A stretch of DNA of 14,182 nucleotides from an uncultured Collinsella sp. (lineage in GTDB: Bacteria > Actinomycetota > Coriobacteriia > Coriobacteriales > Coriobacteriaceae), in the NCBI GenBank assembly GCA_905208975.1, contig CAJLRE010000051.1:1-14182 (forward strand). Direction: 5' to 3'. The position numbers and the translations under genes were made by a program. Position 1 is the first letter of the stretch, and every line of letters begins with the position of its first letter. The notes below the pieces were generated by a model. That model saw only the letters and a list, made by a program, of their open reading frames with translations, made no database searches and had not been told where the DNA came from. This document shows positions 1 to 6,519 of the stretch, one piece after another.

Positions 1-38
1 AAACACTCGACATGTAATGGAATGGGAAGGAAAGACGG

Positions 39-1142
39 ATGTCCAAGCCGCGTCGTCGTAAGCAGAAAAAGCAGGTCAAGGCCGAGCTCAAGCTCAGGCA
101 GTTTGCCGCCACCGAGCTTTCCGACCAGCTTGCCGCCCAACACTCCGCCGCCGATCTGCCGCGCTTTATGGTCGACACGGTCGCCGGCGCCTATGCGCCC
201 GCCGATGCCGAGCTCATGATCAAGGGCTTCGGCGCCGCGGTCACACGCCCGGTCACGCTGCGCGCCAACACGCTCAAGGCGACCGCCGAGGACATCGCCG
301 CCGCGCTCGACGCAGCCGGCATCGCCCACCAAACCGTCGCCTGGTACCCGGACGCTTTCATCCTGCCCGAGGCCCAGGTTTCCGACCTGTGGGACCTCGA
401 CATCTACCGCGACGGCAAGATCTACTTGCAAAGTCTGTCGTCCATGATGCCGCCGTTGGTCTTGGGCGCCCAGGCCGGCGAGGACATCCTGGACATGTGC
501 GCGGCCCCCGGCGGCAAGACGACGCAGATCGCCGCCCTCACGCAGGGGCAGGCGCACCTTACCGCCTGCGAGATGAGCATTCCCCGCGCCGAGAAGCTCG
601 AAGCCAACCTCCACCGCCAAGGCGCAAAAAACGTGCCCGTCATGCGCATCGACGCACGCGAGCTCGACGAGTTCTTCCGCTTTGACCGTATCCTGCTCGA
701 CGCTCCCTGCACCGGCACGGGCACCGTCGTCAGCGGCAACGAGAAGAGCCTGCGCGGCCTCACCGAGCAGTTGCTGAGCAAGTGCGCCCGCTCGCAGCGA
801 GCACTTCTGGACCGCGCCATGGGAGCCCTCAAACCGGGCGGCACGCTCGTCTATTCGACTTGTTCGATCTTGCCGCAGGAAAACGAGGACGCCCTGCAAG
901 AGGCCCTCGACAAGCATATGGACTGCGAGCTCATCCCCCTCGACGGCACGCCAAGCGAAAGTGAGGCACGCCGCGCCCAGGAAGCTGGCGAGAAGCCGCG
1001 CATCGAGTCCAACGCCCTGACCGAGGCCATTGCCGCGGGTCAGGTATCGGCCATCGCCAACGGCCTGCCCGGCACGCTCACCATTCCGCCCAGCCGCGAA
1101 TTTGAGGGCTTCTACATTGCCCTGATCCGAAAACGCAGCTAG
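39..1142 (+). CDS. Nop2/Sun (NOL1) family RNA cytosine-5 methyltransferase
   Basis: This is a predicted S-adenosylmethionine-dependent enzyme that methylates C5 of cytosine in rRNA or tRNA (RsmB/RsmF/Nop2-Sun superfamily), 367 residues and cytosolic. Visible motifs are the SAM-binding motif I LDMCAAPGGKT (151-161), the DAPCTGTGTV motif (221-230) with Cys224, and STCS (273-276) with Cys275, the usual nucleophile. The two-cysteine arrangement is diagnostic of this family. The C-terminus EGFYIALIRK is the usual end of the catalytic fold. The N-terminus is strongly basic (KPRRRKQKK) and could contact RNA. No extra C-terminal RNA-binding domain is present. The start is supported by a GGAAGG purine stretch just upstream. 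Family assignment is secure; the target base and whether the substrate is 16S rRNA or tRNA cannot be told, so I give no symbol. Confidence 0.93.
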   Translation: MSKPRRRKQKKQVKAELKLRQFAATELSDQLAAQHSAADLPRFMVDTVAGAYAPADAELMIKGFGAAVTRPVTLRANTLKATAEDIAAALDAAGIAHQTVAWYPDAFILPEAQVSDLWDLDIYRDGKIYLQSLSSMMPPLVLGAQAGEDILDMCAAPGGKTTQIAALTQGQAHLTACEMSIPRAEKLEANLHRQGAKNVPVMRIDARELDEFFRFDRILLDAPCTGTGTVVSGNEKSLRGLTEQLLSKCARSQRALLDRAMGALKPGGTLVYSTCSILPQENEDALQEALDKHMDCELIPLDGTPSESEARRAQEAGEKPRIESNALTEAIAAGQVSAIANGLPGTLTIPPSREFEGFYIALIRKRS

Positions 1143-1166
1143 CGTACGGATCCAAAACTCAACAAG

Positions 1167-1337
1167 CTATCTCCGTGCGCGTTTGTCCTGCTGGTCGCGA
1201 TGCTGTTTAAGCATCGCGCGCTCCTTGCGTTCGGCCCTTTTGCCCTTAATGGCCGTGACCACAAAGTAGATGACCGCGGCGGCAACGATTGCGCCCACGC
1301 ATAGGCCAATCGAGCCCAACATTGCCGAAAATTCCAT
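1167..1337 (-). CDS. Small single-pass membrane protein, 56 aa
   Basis: A short minus-strand frame starts at ATG 1337 and ends at TAG 1167. It reads MEFSAMLGSIGLCVGAIVAA, continues AVIYFVVTAIKGKRAERKER, and ends AMLKQHRDQQDKRARR. Residues about 6-29 form one hydrophobic helix. The remaining 26 residues are highly charged and basic, so by the positive-inside rule the tail should be cytoplasmic. A good ribosome-binding site, AGAGGTGA, lies 6 nt before the ATG. The gene converges on the methyltransferase, with 24 bp between stop codons. I do not recognise the family. The helix plus charged tail resembles small membrane-bound regulators or assembly factors, but no function can be assigned. It is short enough to be missed by annotation with a length cut-off. 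Confidence 0.72.
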   Translation of the reverse strand: MEFSAMLGSIGLCVGAIVAAAVIYFVVTAIKGKRAERKERAMLKQHRDQQDKRARR

Positions 1338-1343
1338 ACCGCG

Positions 1344-1351
1344 TCACCTCT
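1344..1351 (-). promoter_or_regulatory. Ribosome-binding site of the 56-aa protein
   Basis: On the minus strand AGAGGTGA lies 6 nt before ATG 1337. It decides that this short frame is a real gene and fixes its start. Confidence 0.65.
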
Positions 1352-1369
1352 CTTTTAAACGGGACTTTC

Positions 1370-1378
1370 AAGATAGCA
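1370..1378 (-). promoter_or_regulatory. Possible extended -10 box for the 56-aa protein gene
   Basis: On the minus strand the sequence reads TGCTATCTT, an extended -10 form (TGN followed by TATCTT). It would start transcription near 1363, about 26 nt before the start codon. No convincing -35 box is seen, which is tolerated for extended -10 promoters. Confidence 0.33.
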
Positions 1379-1483
1379 CCTCGATCCCCGCCACCACAGC
1401 TCCTTCACGTTCGCCGCCCTTCGGTCTAACGGAGGACGCGGCGGGGAAAAATCAACTCGTCAAACGATTTAGCAAGCACAACG

Positions 1484-1502
1484 CTGCCGGCACCCTGCCG
1501 GC
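1484..1502 (+). repeat. Direct repeat CTGCCGGC x2 at 11-bp spacing; possible operator
   Basis: CTGCCGGC occurs at 1484-1491 and again at 1495-1502, one helical turn apart. The GCCGGC core is itself palindromic, so the pair can also form a 6-bp hairpin. It sits immediately upstream of the -10 box of the next gene, where a regulator would bind. No named regulator is implied. Confidence 0.35.
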
Positions 1503-1512
1503 CGTCATCACA

Positions 1513-1518
1513 TAGAAT
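1513..1518 (+). promoter_or_regulatory. -10 box TAGAAT, possibly giving a leaderless mRNA
   Basis: TAGAAT ends 9 nt before the ATG at 1528, so transcription would start at or within about 3 nt of the start codon. No Shine-Dalgarno sequence is seen before this ATG (the preceding bases are cgagcctcc). Both facts together fit a leaderless transcript, which is common in actinobacteria. The -35 region is poor. Confidence 0.45.
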
Positions 1519-1527
1519 CGAGCCTCC

Positions 1528-2619
1528 ATGGATACCCTCAACGATCTAAATGAGCGCGTCGACGCCTTCGTCGGCACCAGCTCCTTCGACACGCCTGCCG
1601 CGGCAAACGACCAAGCCCCCATCGATGTGCCCGCCGAGGTTCACGAAGACATCGTCGCCTCGGTCGATTTCTCCGAGGTCGAGCTCGCAGACGAGTTCAC
1701 CGAACCCCAGGTAGCCGTGACCCCCAACGGACTGCTTCCCATGGAGCCGCTGCCCATCGACGGGCGCCTGCGCAAGGCGGCCCTTCGCATGCCTGACGAG
1801 ATTGAGGAGGCCAGCGGCTTCACGCTCTTCGGCCGCCGTATCAAATCGCTCATCTACACCACCGACGTCGCGGTCATCCGCAACTCCAACGCCGACGCCG
1901 TCTTTGCCGTTTACCCCTTCACGCCGCAGCCGGCCATTACGCAGGCGCTGCTGACCGTCGCCGAGTGCCCGGTCTTCGTAGGCGTGGGCGGTGGCACCAC
2001 CACCGGTAAGCGCTCCGTGCAGATGGCAGCCGTCTCCGAGATGCAGGGCGCGGCGGGATGCGTGGTCAACTCCCCCGCCACCGCCGAGATGGTCGAGCAC
2101 ATCACCAACATCGCCGACATCCCCGTCATCGCCACGGTCGTTCGTTGCGACGACGATGCTCACGCCAAAGTGCGCGCCGGCGCCAAGATCCTCAACATCG
2201 CCGCCGGCAAGAACACGCCGCAGGTCCTGCGTGAACTGCGCGAGCACTATCCCAACCTGCCGCTCATCGCGCCGGGCGGCAAGACGCCCGAGAGCATCCG
2301 TGAAACCATCGCCGCCGGAGCCAACGCCATCATCTGGACGCCGCCTTCGGCACAGCAGCTACAGACCGACATGATGCAGCGTTATCGCAAGATGAAGGAA
2401 GACGCCACACCTGTCATCTCGCGCGACGATGTACCCATTATCGACCAGGTCGCCGCCGCCGAGGTCAGCCAGGTCGAGAACATGAATCCCGATGTGCCGA
2501 TTCCCGACGAAGTCATCGAGCGCGTCGCTTCGATCCACGAGCGCGTCGAGGAGCATCGCGCCAACCGCGGCCTCAAGCCGTCACTGCACGGCTTCTTCTT
2601 CCGCGGAAAGAAACGCTAG
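1528..2619 (+). CDS. TIM-barrel-like conserved protein of unknown function
   Basis: This gene encodes 363 residues in three parts. Residues 1-90 are acidic, low in predicted structure and not obviously part of the fold. Residues about 95-290 look like a beta/alpha barrel, with hydrophobic strands each followed by a helix: DAVFAVYPFTPQPAITQALL (123-142), PVFVGVGGGTTTGKRSVQMA (148-167), DIPVIATVV, AKILNIAAG and LPLIAPGG (244-251). The sequence then continues to GANAIIWTPP. The GGG-TTGKRS and APGG loops resemble phosphate-binding loops of TIM barrels. Residues 295-363 are a charged tail ending in a basic RGKKR. I recall similar cores of about 240 residues in Firmicutes labelled only hydrolase, so I do not assign an activity. 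The start fits the -10 box just upstream, and a strong terminator follows the stop. Confidence 0.85.
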   Translation: MDTLNDLNERVDAFVGTSSFDTPAAANDQAPIDVPAEVHEDIVASVDFSEVELADEFTEPQVAVTPNGLLPMEPLPIDGRLRKAALRMPDEIEEASGFTLFGRRIKSLIYTTDVAVIRNSNADAVFAVYPFTPQPAITQALLTVAECPVFVGVGGGTTTGKRSVQMAAVSEMQGAAGCVVNSPATAEMVEHITNIADIPVIATVVRCDDDAHAKVRAGAKILNIAAGKNTPQVLRELREHYPNLPLIAPGGKTPESIRETIAAGANAIIWTPPSAQQLQTDMMQRYRKMKEDATPVISRDDVPIIDQVAAAEVSQVENMNPDVPIPDEVIERVASIHERVEEHRANRGLKPSLHGFFFRGKKR

Positions 2620-2630
2620 CAAAACATCTT

Positions 2631-2668
2631 GGCCCGCCCCACAAACGTGAGGCGGGCCGTTTTCGTTT
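2631..2668 (+). terminator. Intrinsic terminator of the TIM-barrel gene
   Basis: GGCCCGCC (2631-2638) pairs perfectly with GGCGGGCC (2651-2658) across a 12-nt loop, and GTTTTCGTTT follows. It lies 12 nt after the stop codon. It also separates this gene from the convergent degV gene, though the minus-strand side has only a weak T tract. Confidence 0.9.
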
Positions 2669-2699
2669 GAGCAATCATGCAGCGACGTGATGGGGCAAA

Positions 2700-3590
2700 T
2701 TAATCCACGCGCTTGTCGCCCATAAAGAAGAGCGCCACCGTACCAGGTCCGGTATGCGAGCCAATCAGAGTACCGATGTTATTGATCTCAATCTTGCCTT
2801 TAAGCTGCGGAACCTGTTCCTCAATCAGCGCCGCAACTGCCTCGGCATCCTCGCGGCACGCCGAGTGCGACATGATGCACTTACCCGAATAATCCGCACC
2901 GTCCTGCACGTGTGCCATCATGGTCTTAGCCATCTCGGAAATCGCGCGCTTCTTAGTGCGAATCTTCTCACGTGGCGACAGCCCACCTTCGCAATCGACC
3001 GTCATAAGCGGGCAAATCTTAAGCGCCGTGCCGATGATCGCGCTCGCAGCCGAAATGCGACCGCCGCGCAGGTAGCTCGACAGATCGGTCGAAAAGAACC
3101 AGTGGTGCAGGTTGAGTTTGTGCTCCTCGATCCAGGCGGCCGTCTCGTCGAGCGAAGCGCCGCTATCGCGCACGTCGGCGGCGCATTCCGCCAGCAGGCC
3201 AAAGCCCGAAGACGCTGCCAGCGAATCGATGACGCGCACCTTGCCGCCCTGGGGATAGCGATCCGCGAGCATCTGCGCCGCAACGCAGGCCGATCCATAC
3301 GTGCCCGAAATACCCGACGACAACGTCAGGTGCAGCACGTCTTTACCCTCGGCAACAAACGGCTCCCAAAACTCCTCGTACTCGCCCACGCTCACCTGAG
3401 ACGTCTTGGGCATGGCGCCCGCGGCAATCTGGGCAAAAAACTCGTCCGGCGTAATCGACTGATACAGATCGTCCGTATAGACAACATCGTCGATCTCGTA
3501 ATGAAAACACACGACAGGGATATTGCGCGATTCAAAGAACTCACGGGTTCGATCGGCGGCGGATTCACAGGTCAGGACAAATTCACTCAT
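2700..3590 (-). CDS. DegV family fatty-acid-binding protein
   Basis: This 296-residue protein has the usual length for the DegV family. Family members bind a long-chain fatty acid between two domains; in Firmicutes the FakB members present it to the kinase FakA. Visible signatures are an N-terminal strand with CES at the position of the usual DSS/DSA motif (8-10), TSQVSVGEYEEFW (63-75), the lipid-carboxylate loop LSSGISGTYGSA (90-101), and the C-terminal IGSHTGPGTVALFF (276-289). The cysteine in place of Asp in the first motif is a small oddity. The frame stays open upstream to 3761, but I start at ATG 3590 because AAGGAG lies 6 nt before it and DegV proteins begin at this strand. No fakA-like gene is in view, so a FakB role is only inferred. 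The gene is divergent from fbp. Confidence 0.93.
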   Translation of the reverse strand: MSEFVLTCESAADRTREFFESRNIPVVCFHYEIDDVVYTDDLYQSITPDEFFAQIAAGAMPKTSQVSVGEYEEFWEPFVAEGKDVLHLTLSSGISGTYGSACVAAQMLADRYPQGGKVRVIDSLAASSGFGLLAECAADVRDSGASLDETAAWIEEHKLNLHHWFFSTDLSSYLRGGRISAASAIIGTALKICPLMTVDCEGGLSPREKIRTKKRAISEMAKTMMAHVQDGADYSGKCIMSHSACREDAEAVAALIEEQVPQLKGKIEINNIGTLIGSHTGPGTVALFFMGDKRVD

Positions 3591-3596
3591 ATGAGG

Positions 3597-3602
3597 CTCC
3601 TT
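3597..3602 (-). promoter_or_regulatory. Ribosome-binding site fixing the degV start
   Basis: AAGGAG on the minus strand lies 6 nt before ATG 3590. An in-frame ATG at 3608 would place this site inside the coding sequence, so the downstream ATG is preferred. Confidence 0.7.
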
Positions 3603-3618
3603 ACTCATTGCTGCGCAA

Positions 3619-3624
3619 ATTATC
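3619..3624 (-). promoter_or_regulatory. Probable -10 box of degV (TGCGATAAT)
   Basis: On the minus strand GATAAT is preceded by TGC, giving an extended -10 promoter. Transcription would begin near 3612, with a leader of about 22 nt containing the ribosome-binding site. No clear -35 hexamer stands at 17 bp. Confidence 0.5.
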
Positions 3625-3851
3625 GCACAGCAAGCGTGAATACGGTACAAATGTCCACTATTTACCAAATAGAGCCAAAGGTGGTGAACATCTTTACCGT
3701 CATCATCTCTATCGATCCCGGAGGCATACGTCTGTAAAAACGACCCTACGTCTCCACCCAACCGCCATATCTACCTCAACTAAATCGATTTACCAAACCG
3801 TTCGGCCAACAATTCGACCTCCCACCCCCAATCGAAACAAAAGCGGCGCAT

Positions 3852-3881
3852 ACTGATAAACGTTTGACGCTGTTTATCAGT
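3852..3881. repeat. Perfect 10-bp inverted repeat before fbp
   Basis: ACTGATAAAC (3852-3861) and GTTTATCAGT (3872-3881) are exact reverse complements around a 10-nt centre, and TTTT follows. It could be a dimeric operator or a weak RNA hairpin in the fbp leader. The low GC content of the arms favours a DNA-binding site over a terminator. Confidence 0.6.
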
Positions 3882-3896
3882 TTTACCAACCCCATC

Positions 3897-3902
3897 GGAA
3901 GG
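3897..3902 (+). promoter_or_regulatory. Ribosome-binding site fixing the fbp start
   Basis: GGAAGG lies 6 nt before ATG 3909. The frame is open 15 codons further up to a start at 3864, but that start lies inside the inverted repeat and has no ribosome-binding site. Confidence 0.7.
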
Positions 3903-3908
3903 TGTTTC

Positions 3909-5825
3909 ATGGTCGCATTCGATCGCAATCCGCAAGACTTCAAGTATCTGCGTCTGCTGTCGAAACAATTTCCCACCGAGCAATCCGCGTTTACCGAGAT
4001 CATCAATCTCTCGGCCATCCTCAACCTGCCCAAAGGCACCGAGCATTTTATGAGCGACGTGCATGGCGAGTACGAAGCCTTTATGCACATCCTCAACAAC
4101 TGCTCGGGCGTCGTGCGCGAGCATGTCGACGAGATTTTTGGCGGCACGCTTTCCTTTGACGAAAAGGGCGAGCTGTGCACGCTCATCTACTACCCGCACG
4201 AGAAGATCGAGCTGGTCCGCAGCCAGCGCGAGGACTCGCCCACCTGGTACAAGACGATGCTTGACCAACTCATTGTGGTTGCCCGCTCGCTTTCGAGCCG
4301 TTATACGCGCTCCAAGGTGCGTAAGGCCATCCCACGCGATTACGCCTATATCATCGACGAGCTGCTGCACACGCACCCGGACGAGAACAACTATCGCGTG
4401 CGCTATCACGAGCGCATCGTGGAGTCCATCCTGGAGACCGCAAGCGCCGACGACTTTATCGAGTCGCTTGCCTCGCTCATCAAGCGCCTGGCCGTCGACC
4501 ACCTGCACCTGGTGGGCGACATCTTCGACCGCGGTGGCGGCGCGGCCAAGATTATGGACCGCCTGCTCACCTACCATTCACTCGACATCCAGTGGGGCAA
4601 CCACGACCTGCTGTGGATGGGCGCTGCGGCCGGTGAGCCCGCCTGCATCGCCACGGTGCTGCGCAACAACCTACGCTACGACAACTACGAGATCCTGGAG
4701 AACGACTACGGCATCTCGCTGCGTGAGCTTGTCGCCTTTGCCGATGCCACCTACACCGCCGGTGAGTCCATCACCCCGCTGATCAAGGCCATCAACGTGC
4801 TGCTCTTTAAGCTCGAGGGTCAGATTATCCAGCGCCATCCCGAGTTCGACATGACCGACCGCCTGTTACTCGACAAGATCGACCACGACACCGGCACGGT
4901 CACGCTCGCCGACGGCAGCGTGTGGCCGCTCACGACCAACGACTTCCCCACCGTCGACCCGACGGACCCCTATACGCTCACGTCTCAGGAGCAGCACATC
5001 ATCGACAAGCTCGTGTCCGAGTTTGTCACCGCCGATCACCTGCATCGCCATATCGATTTCCTCTATTCCCACGGCTCGATGTACAAGGTCGCCAACGGCA
5101 ACCTGCTGTTCCATGGCTGCGTGCCGCTCAACGAAGACGGCACCTTTAGCAGCATGAACTGCCTGGGCACCTGGCACGCTGGCCGCGATTATCTCGATTT
5201 TTGCGACCACATCGCCCGCCGCGCCTGGCGCGTGGGCGACCGCGACGCTCTCGACTGGATGTGGTACCTGTGGATTGGCTTTAACTCACCCGCCAGCGGA
5301 CGCCTGGTGCGCACCTTTGAGCGCGCCTATATCGCCGATAAGAGCACCTGGGTCGAGCCGATGGACCCGTACTTTACGCTTACCAAGTCGCCCTCGGTCT
5401 GCGATGACATCATGCGCGAGTTTGGCGTCGCGCCCATGGCATGCTCACCGACCGGTCACATCATCAACGGCCACACGCCCGTTAAAACCACCAAGGGCGA
5501 GCAGCCCATCCGCGCCGAGGGCAAGCTGCTGGTCATCGATGGCGGCTTCTGCCGCGCTTACCATCCCAAGACGGGTATCGCCGGCTATACGCTCATCTCG
5601 AGCTCGCGCGGCTGCCGCCTCAAGTCGCACCGGGCCTTTACGACGGTTGCCGAGGCACTCACCCGCAACGTCGATATCGAAAGCGAGACCAACCGCTTTG
5701 ACGAGGCCGACCGTCGCCGCATGGTGAGCGACACCGATTCCGGTGCCAAGATCCGCAGCCAGATCCAGGACCTGCGCCAGCTGCTCGATGCATATAGAAA
5801 CGGTGCTATCGAGGAGCGCGCCTAG
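3909..5825 (+). CDS. fbp: Fructose-1,6-bisphosphatase, class III
   Basis: This 638-residue enzyme hydrolyses fructose 1,6-bisphosphate to fructose 6-phosphate plus phosphate, the committed step of gluconeogenesis, in the cytosol. The length matches the class III (Bacillus-type) family, which is unrelated to the class I and II enzymes and uses a metallophosphoesterase fold. Metal-binding motifs are visible in order: MSDVHGEYEAF (48-58, Asp50 and His52), VGDIFDRGG (202-210, Asp204 and Asp207), GNHD (230-233), a later His in FHGC (401-404), and GHTPVK (521-526). Motifs WGNHDLLW and VIDGGFCRAYH are also typical. The start at 3909 is chosen for its ribosome-binding site and because MVAFDRNPQDFKYL begins the conserved region. 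Class III enzymes are known to be Mn-dependent and modulated by AMP and PEP. Operator-like repeats upstream suggest transcriptional control. Confidence 0.97.
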   Translation: MVAFDRNPQDFKYLRLLSKQFPTEQSAFTEIINLSAILNLPKGTEHFMSDVHGEYEAFMHILNNCSGVVREHVDEIFGGTLSFDEKGELCTLIYYPHEKIELVRSQREDSPTWYKTMLDQLIVVARSLSSRYTRSKVRKAIPRDYAYIIDELLHTHPDENNYRVRYHERIVESILETASADDFIESLASLIKRLAVDHLHLVGDIFDRGGGAAKIMDRLLTYHSLDIQWGNHDLLWMGAAAGEPACIATVLRNNLRYDNYEILENDYGISLRELVAFADATYTAGESITPLIKAINVLLFKLEGQIIQRHPEFDMTDRLLLDKIDHDTGTVTLADGSVWPLTTNDFPTVDPTDPYTLTSQEQHIIDKLVSEFVTADHLHRHIDFLYSHGSMYKVANGNLLFHGCVPLNEDGTFSSMNCLGTWHAGRDYLDFCDHIARRAWRVGDRDALDWMWYLWIGFNSPASGRLVRTFERAYIADKSTWVEPMDPYFTLTKSPSVCDDIMREFGVAPMACSPTGHIINGHTPVKTTKGEQPIRAEGKLLVIDGGFCRAYHPKTGIAGYTLISSSRGCRLKSHRAFTTVAEALTRNVDIESETNRFDEADRRRMVSDTDSGAKIRSQIQDLRQLLDAYRNGAIEERA

Positions 5826-5832
5826 CACCACC

Positions 5833-5873
5833 CGTGGGGATTGGCTAAACTTGCTGAGTTTGTCATCCCCGCG
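5833..5873 (+). other. Inverted repeat between fbp and the first gtrA-like gene
   Basis: CGTGGGGAT (5833-5841) pairs with ATCCCCGCG (5865-5873) over 9 bp, including one G-U pair, around a 23-nt loop. A second self-complementary element, GGCGCC-CC-GGCGCC, follows at 5873-5886. There is no T tract, so this is not a clear terminator. It may be a structured leader for the next gene. Confidence 0.3.
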
Positions 5874-5903
5874 GCGCCCCGGCGCCACCATAAGGCAGGT
5901 ACC

Positions 5904-6299
5904 ATGCAAAAGCTCCTTGCGCAGATCATGAAGTTTGGCGTCGTCGGCGTCATTGCCACGGTCATCGACTTTGGCATTATGAATCTGCTCCACTACGGTC
6001 TGGACCTCAACATCCTAATCGCCAACACCAGCGGCTTTATCATCTCACTCATCTTTAACTACCTCGCCAGCATGAAGTACGTGTTTGCGCACAAGGAGGG
6101 CATGAGCCGCCGCCGCGAGTTCATTATCTTTGTCGTGCTGTCTGTGATCGGTTTGGGACTCAACGACGGCATCGTGCTGGCGCTCAACGCCGGCCTGGGG
6201 CTCGAGGCCAATATCGCCAAGATTTGCGCCACCGCGCTGGTCATGGTCTACAACTTTGTGACCCGAAAGATCTTCCTGGAGGGCGAGGAGACCAAGTAG
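5904..6299 (+). CDS. GtrA-family four-helix membrane protein (copy 1)
   Basis: This 131-residue protein shows the typical GtrA layout of four membrane helices, at roughly 8-29, 36-55, 72-92 and 102-122. Family hallmarks are KFGVVGVIATVIDFGIMNLL at the start, FIISLIFNYLASMKYVF (45-61) after helix 2, and NFVTRKIFLEG at the end. GtrA proteins are linked to cell-surface polysaccharide work, classically the movement of lipid-linked sugars across the membrane. No glycosyltransferase is adjacent here, so the substrate is unknown. The start at 5904 is chosen because the extension back to 5841 is proline- and basic-rich, unlike the family, and GCAGG lies just upstream. It lies 78 bp after fbp and may be co-transcribed with it. 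It is paralogous to the next gene. Confidence 0.88.
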   Translation: MQKLLAQIMKFGVVGVIATVIDFGIMNLLHYGLDLNILIANTSGFIISLIFNYLASMKYVFAHKEGMSRRREFIIFVVLSVIGLGLNDGIVLALNAGLGLEANIAKICATALVMVYNFVTRKIFLEGEETK

Positions 6300-6320
6300 C
6301 TCGGCCTCCTCGTTGCACTA

Positions 6321-6370
6321 CGGGGCCCACGGACGACGTGCGTCGAGCGCTGCGTTGTTCGTGGGCCTTG
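6321..6370 (+). other. Long RNA hairpin after the first gtrA-like gene
   Basis: Bases 6321-6338 and 6353-6370 can pair almost continuously over 18 positions when G-U pairs are allowed. The core GGCCCACG (6324-6331) is matched exactly by CGTGGGCC (6360-6367). The loop is about 14 nt. The bases after the hairpin (TTCGCTTACGG) are only mildly T-rich, so termination is possible but not clear. It lies 21 nt after the stop codon. Confidence 0.5.
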
Positions 6371-6385
6371 TTCGCTTACGGAAGG

Positions 6386-6418
6386 ATTTGCAACGTTTGC
6401 GGATTGTCTCTTGCAAAT
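6386..6418. repeat. 8-bp inverted repeat ATTTGCAA / TTGCAAAT
   Basis: ATTTGCAA (6386-6393) and TTGCAAAT (6411-6418) are exact reverse complements with 17 nt between them. They lie just upstream of a -10-like TATAGT (6431-6436), so they could be an operator for the second gtrA-like gene. Confidence 0.35.
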
Positions 6419-6430
6419 TTGACGAGTTCG

Positions 6431-6436
6431 TATAGT
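6431..6436 (+). promoter_or_regulatory. Possible -10 box TATAGT for the second gtrA-like gene
   Basis: TATAGT is close to the -10 consensus and would give a leader of about 77 nt. No -35 box stands at the right distance: TTGACG at 6419 is too close. The call is weak. Confidence 0.3.
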
Positions 6437-6459
6437 TCTTGCCAAAGACCTTACGTTTC

Positions 6460-6473
6460 CCATGCAAAAGCTC
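6460..6473 (+). other. Relic start site or mini-ORF (Met-Gln-Lys-Leu-stop)
   Basis: The 14 bases CCATGCAAAAGCTC are identical to the start of the first gtrA-like gene (5902-5915). Here they are followed at once by TAA and are out of frame with the real second gene, whose GTG lies at 6520. This looks like a remnant of the duplicated start region, or possibly a four-codon leader peptide. Confidence 0.45.
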
Positions 6474-6519
6474 TAAAGTAACTTTTTGCTCGATTCATCA
6501 ACGCATTGGATGTGATTAC

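Larger units (their letters stand above)
3591..3908. promoter_or_regulatory. Divergent degV/fbp intergenic region with repeated TTTACCAA
   Basis: This 318-bp stretch between two divergent genes is visibly more AT-rich than its surroundings and has no credible gene. TTTACCAA occurs three times on the plus strand, at 3661-3668, 3789-3796 and 3882-3889. Each copy touches an inverted repeat: CTATTT/AAATAG around the first, the perfect palindrome TAAATCGATTTA (3781-3792) overlapping the second, and a 10-bp inverted repeat just before the third. The layout suggests a shared operator region. The cognate regulator is unknown and no clear fbp promoter was found. Confidence 0.45.

Noticed and set aside
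1124..1152. GATCCG/CGGATC inverted repeat at the end of the methyltransferase as a terminator
   Set aside because: The stem is only 6 bp with a 17-nt loop and no T tract on either strand.
1270..1515. Plus-strand 81-residue frame between the methyltransferase and the TIM-barrel gene
   Set aside because: It overlaps the 56-residue minus-strand gene and its promoter, has no ribosome-binding site, and its translation has no recognisable domain or membrane segment.
2754..3737. Long plus-strand frame opposite degV
   Set aside because: It is the complement of a well-supported DegV gene and its arginine-rich translation matches no family; long antisense frames are expected at high GC.
3608..3856. 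Plus-strand 82-residue frame in the degV/fbp gap
   Set aside because: It has no ribosome-binding site, a Thr/Arg/His-rich composition with no fold signal, and it spans the degV promoter and operator-like repeats.
3864..3889. TTGACG as the -35 box of an fbp promoter
   Set aside because: No acceptable -10 hexamer lies 16-18 bp downstream, and the hexamer falls in the centre of the inverted repeat.
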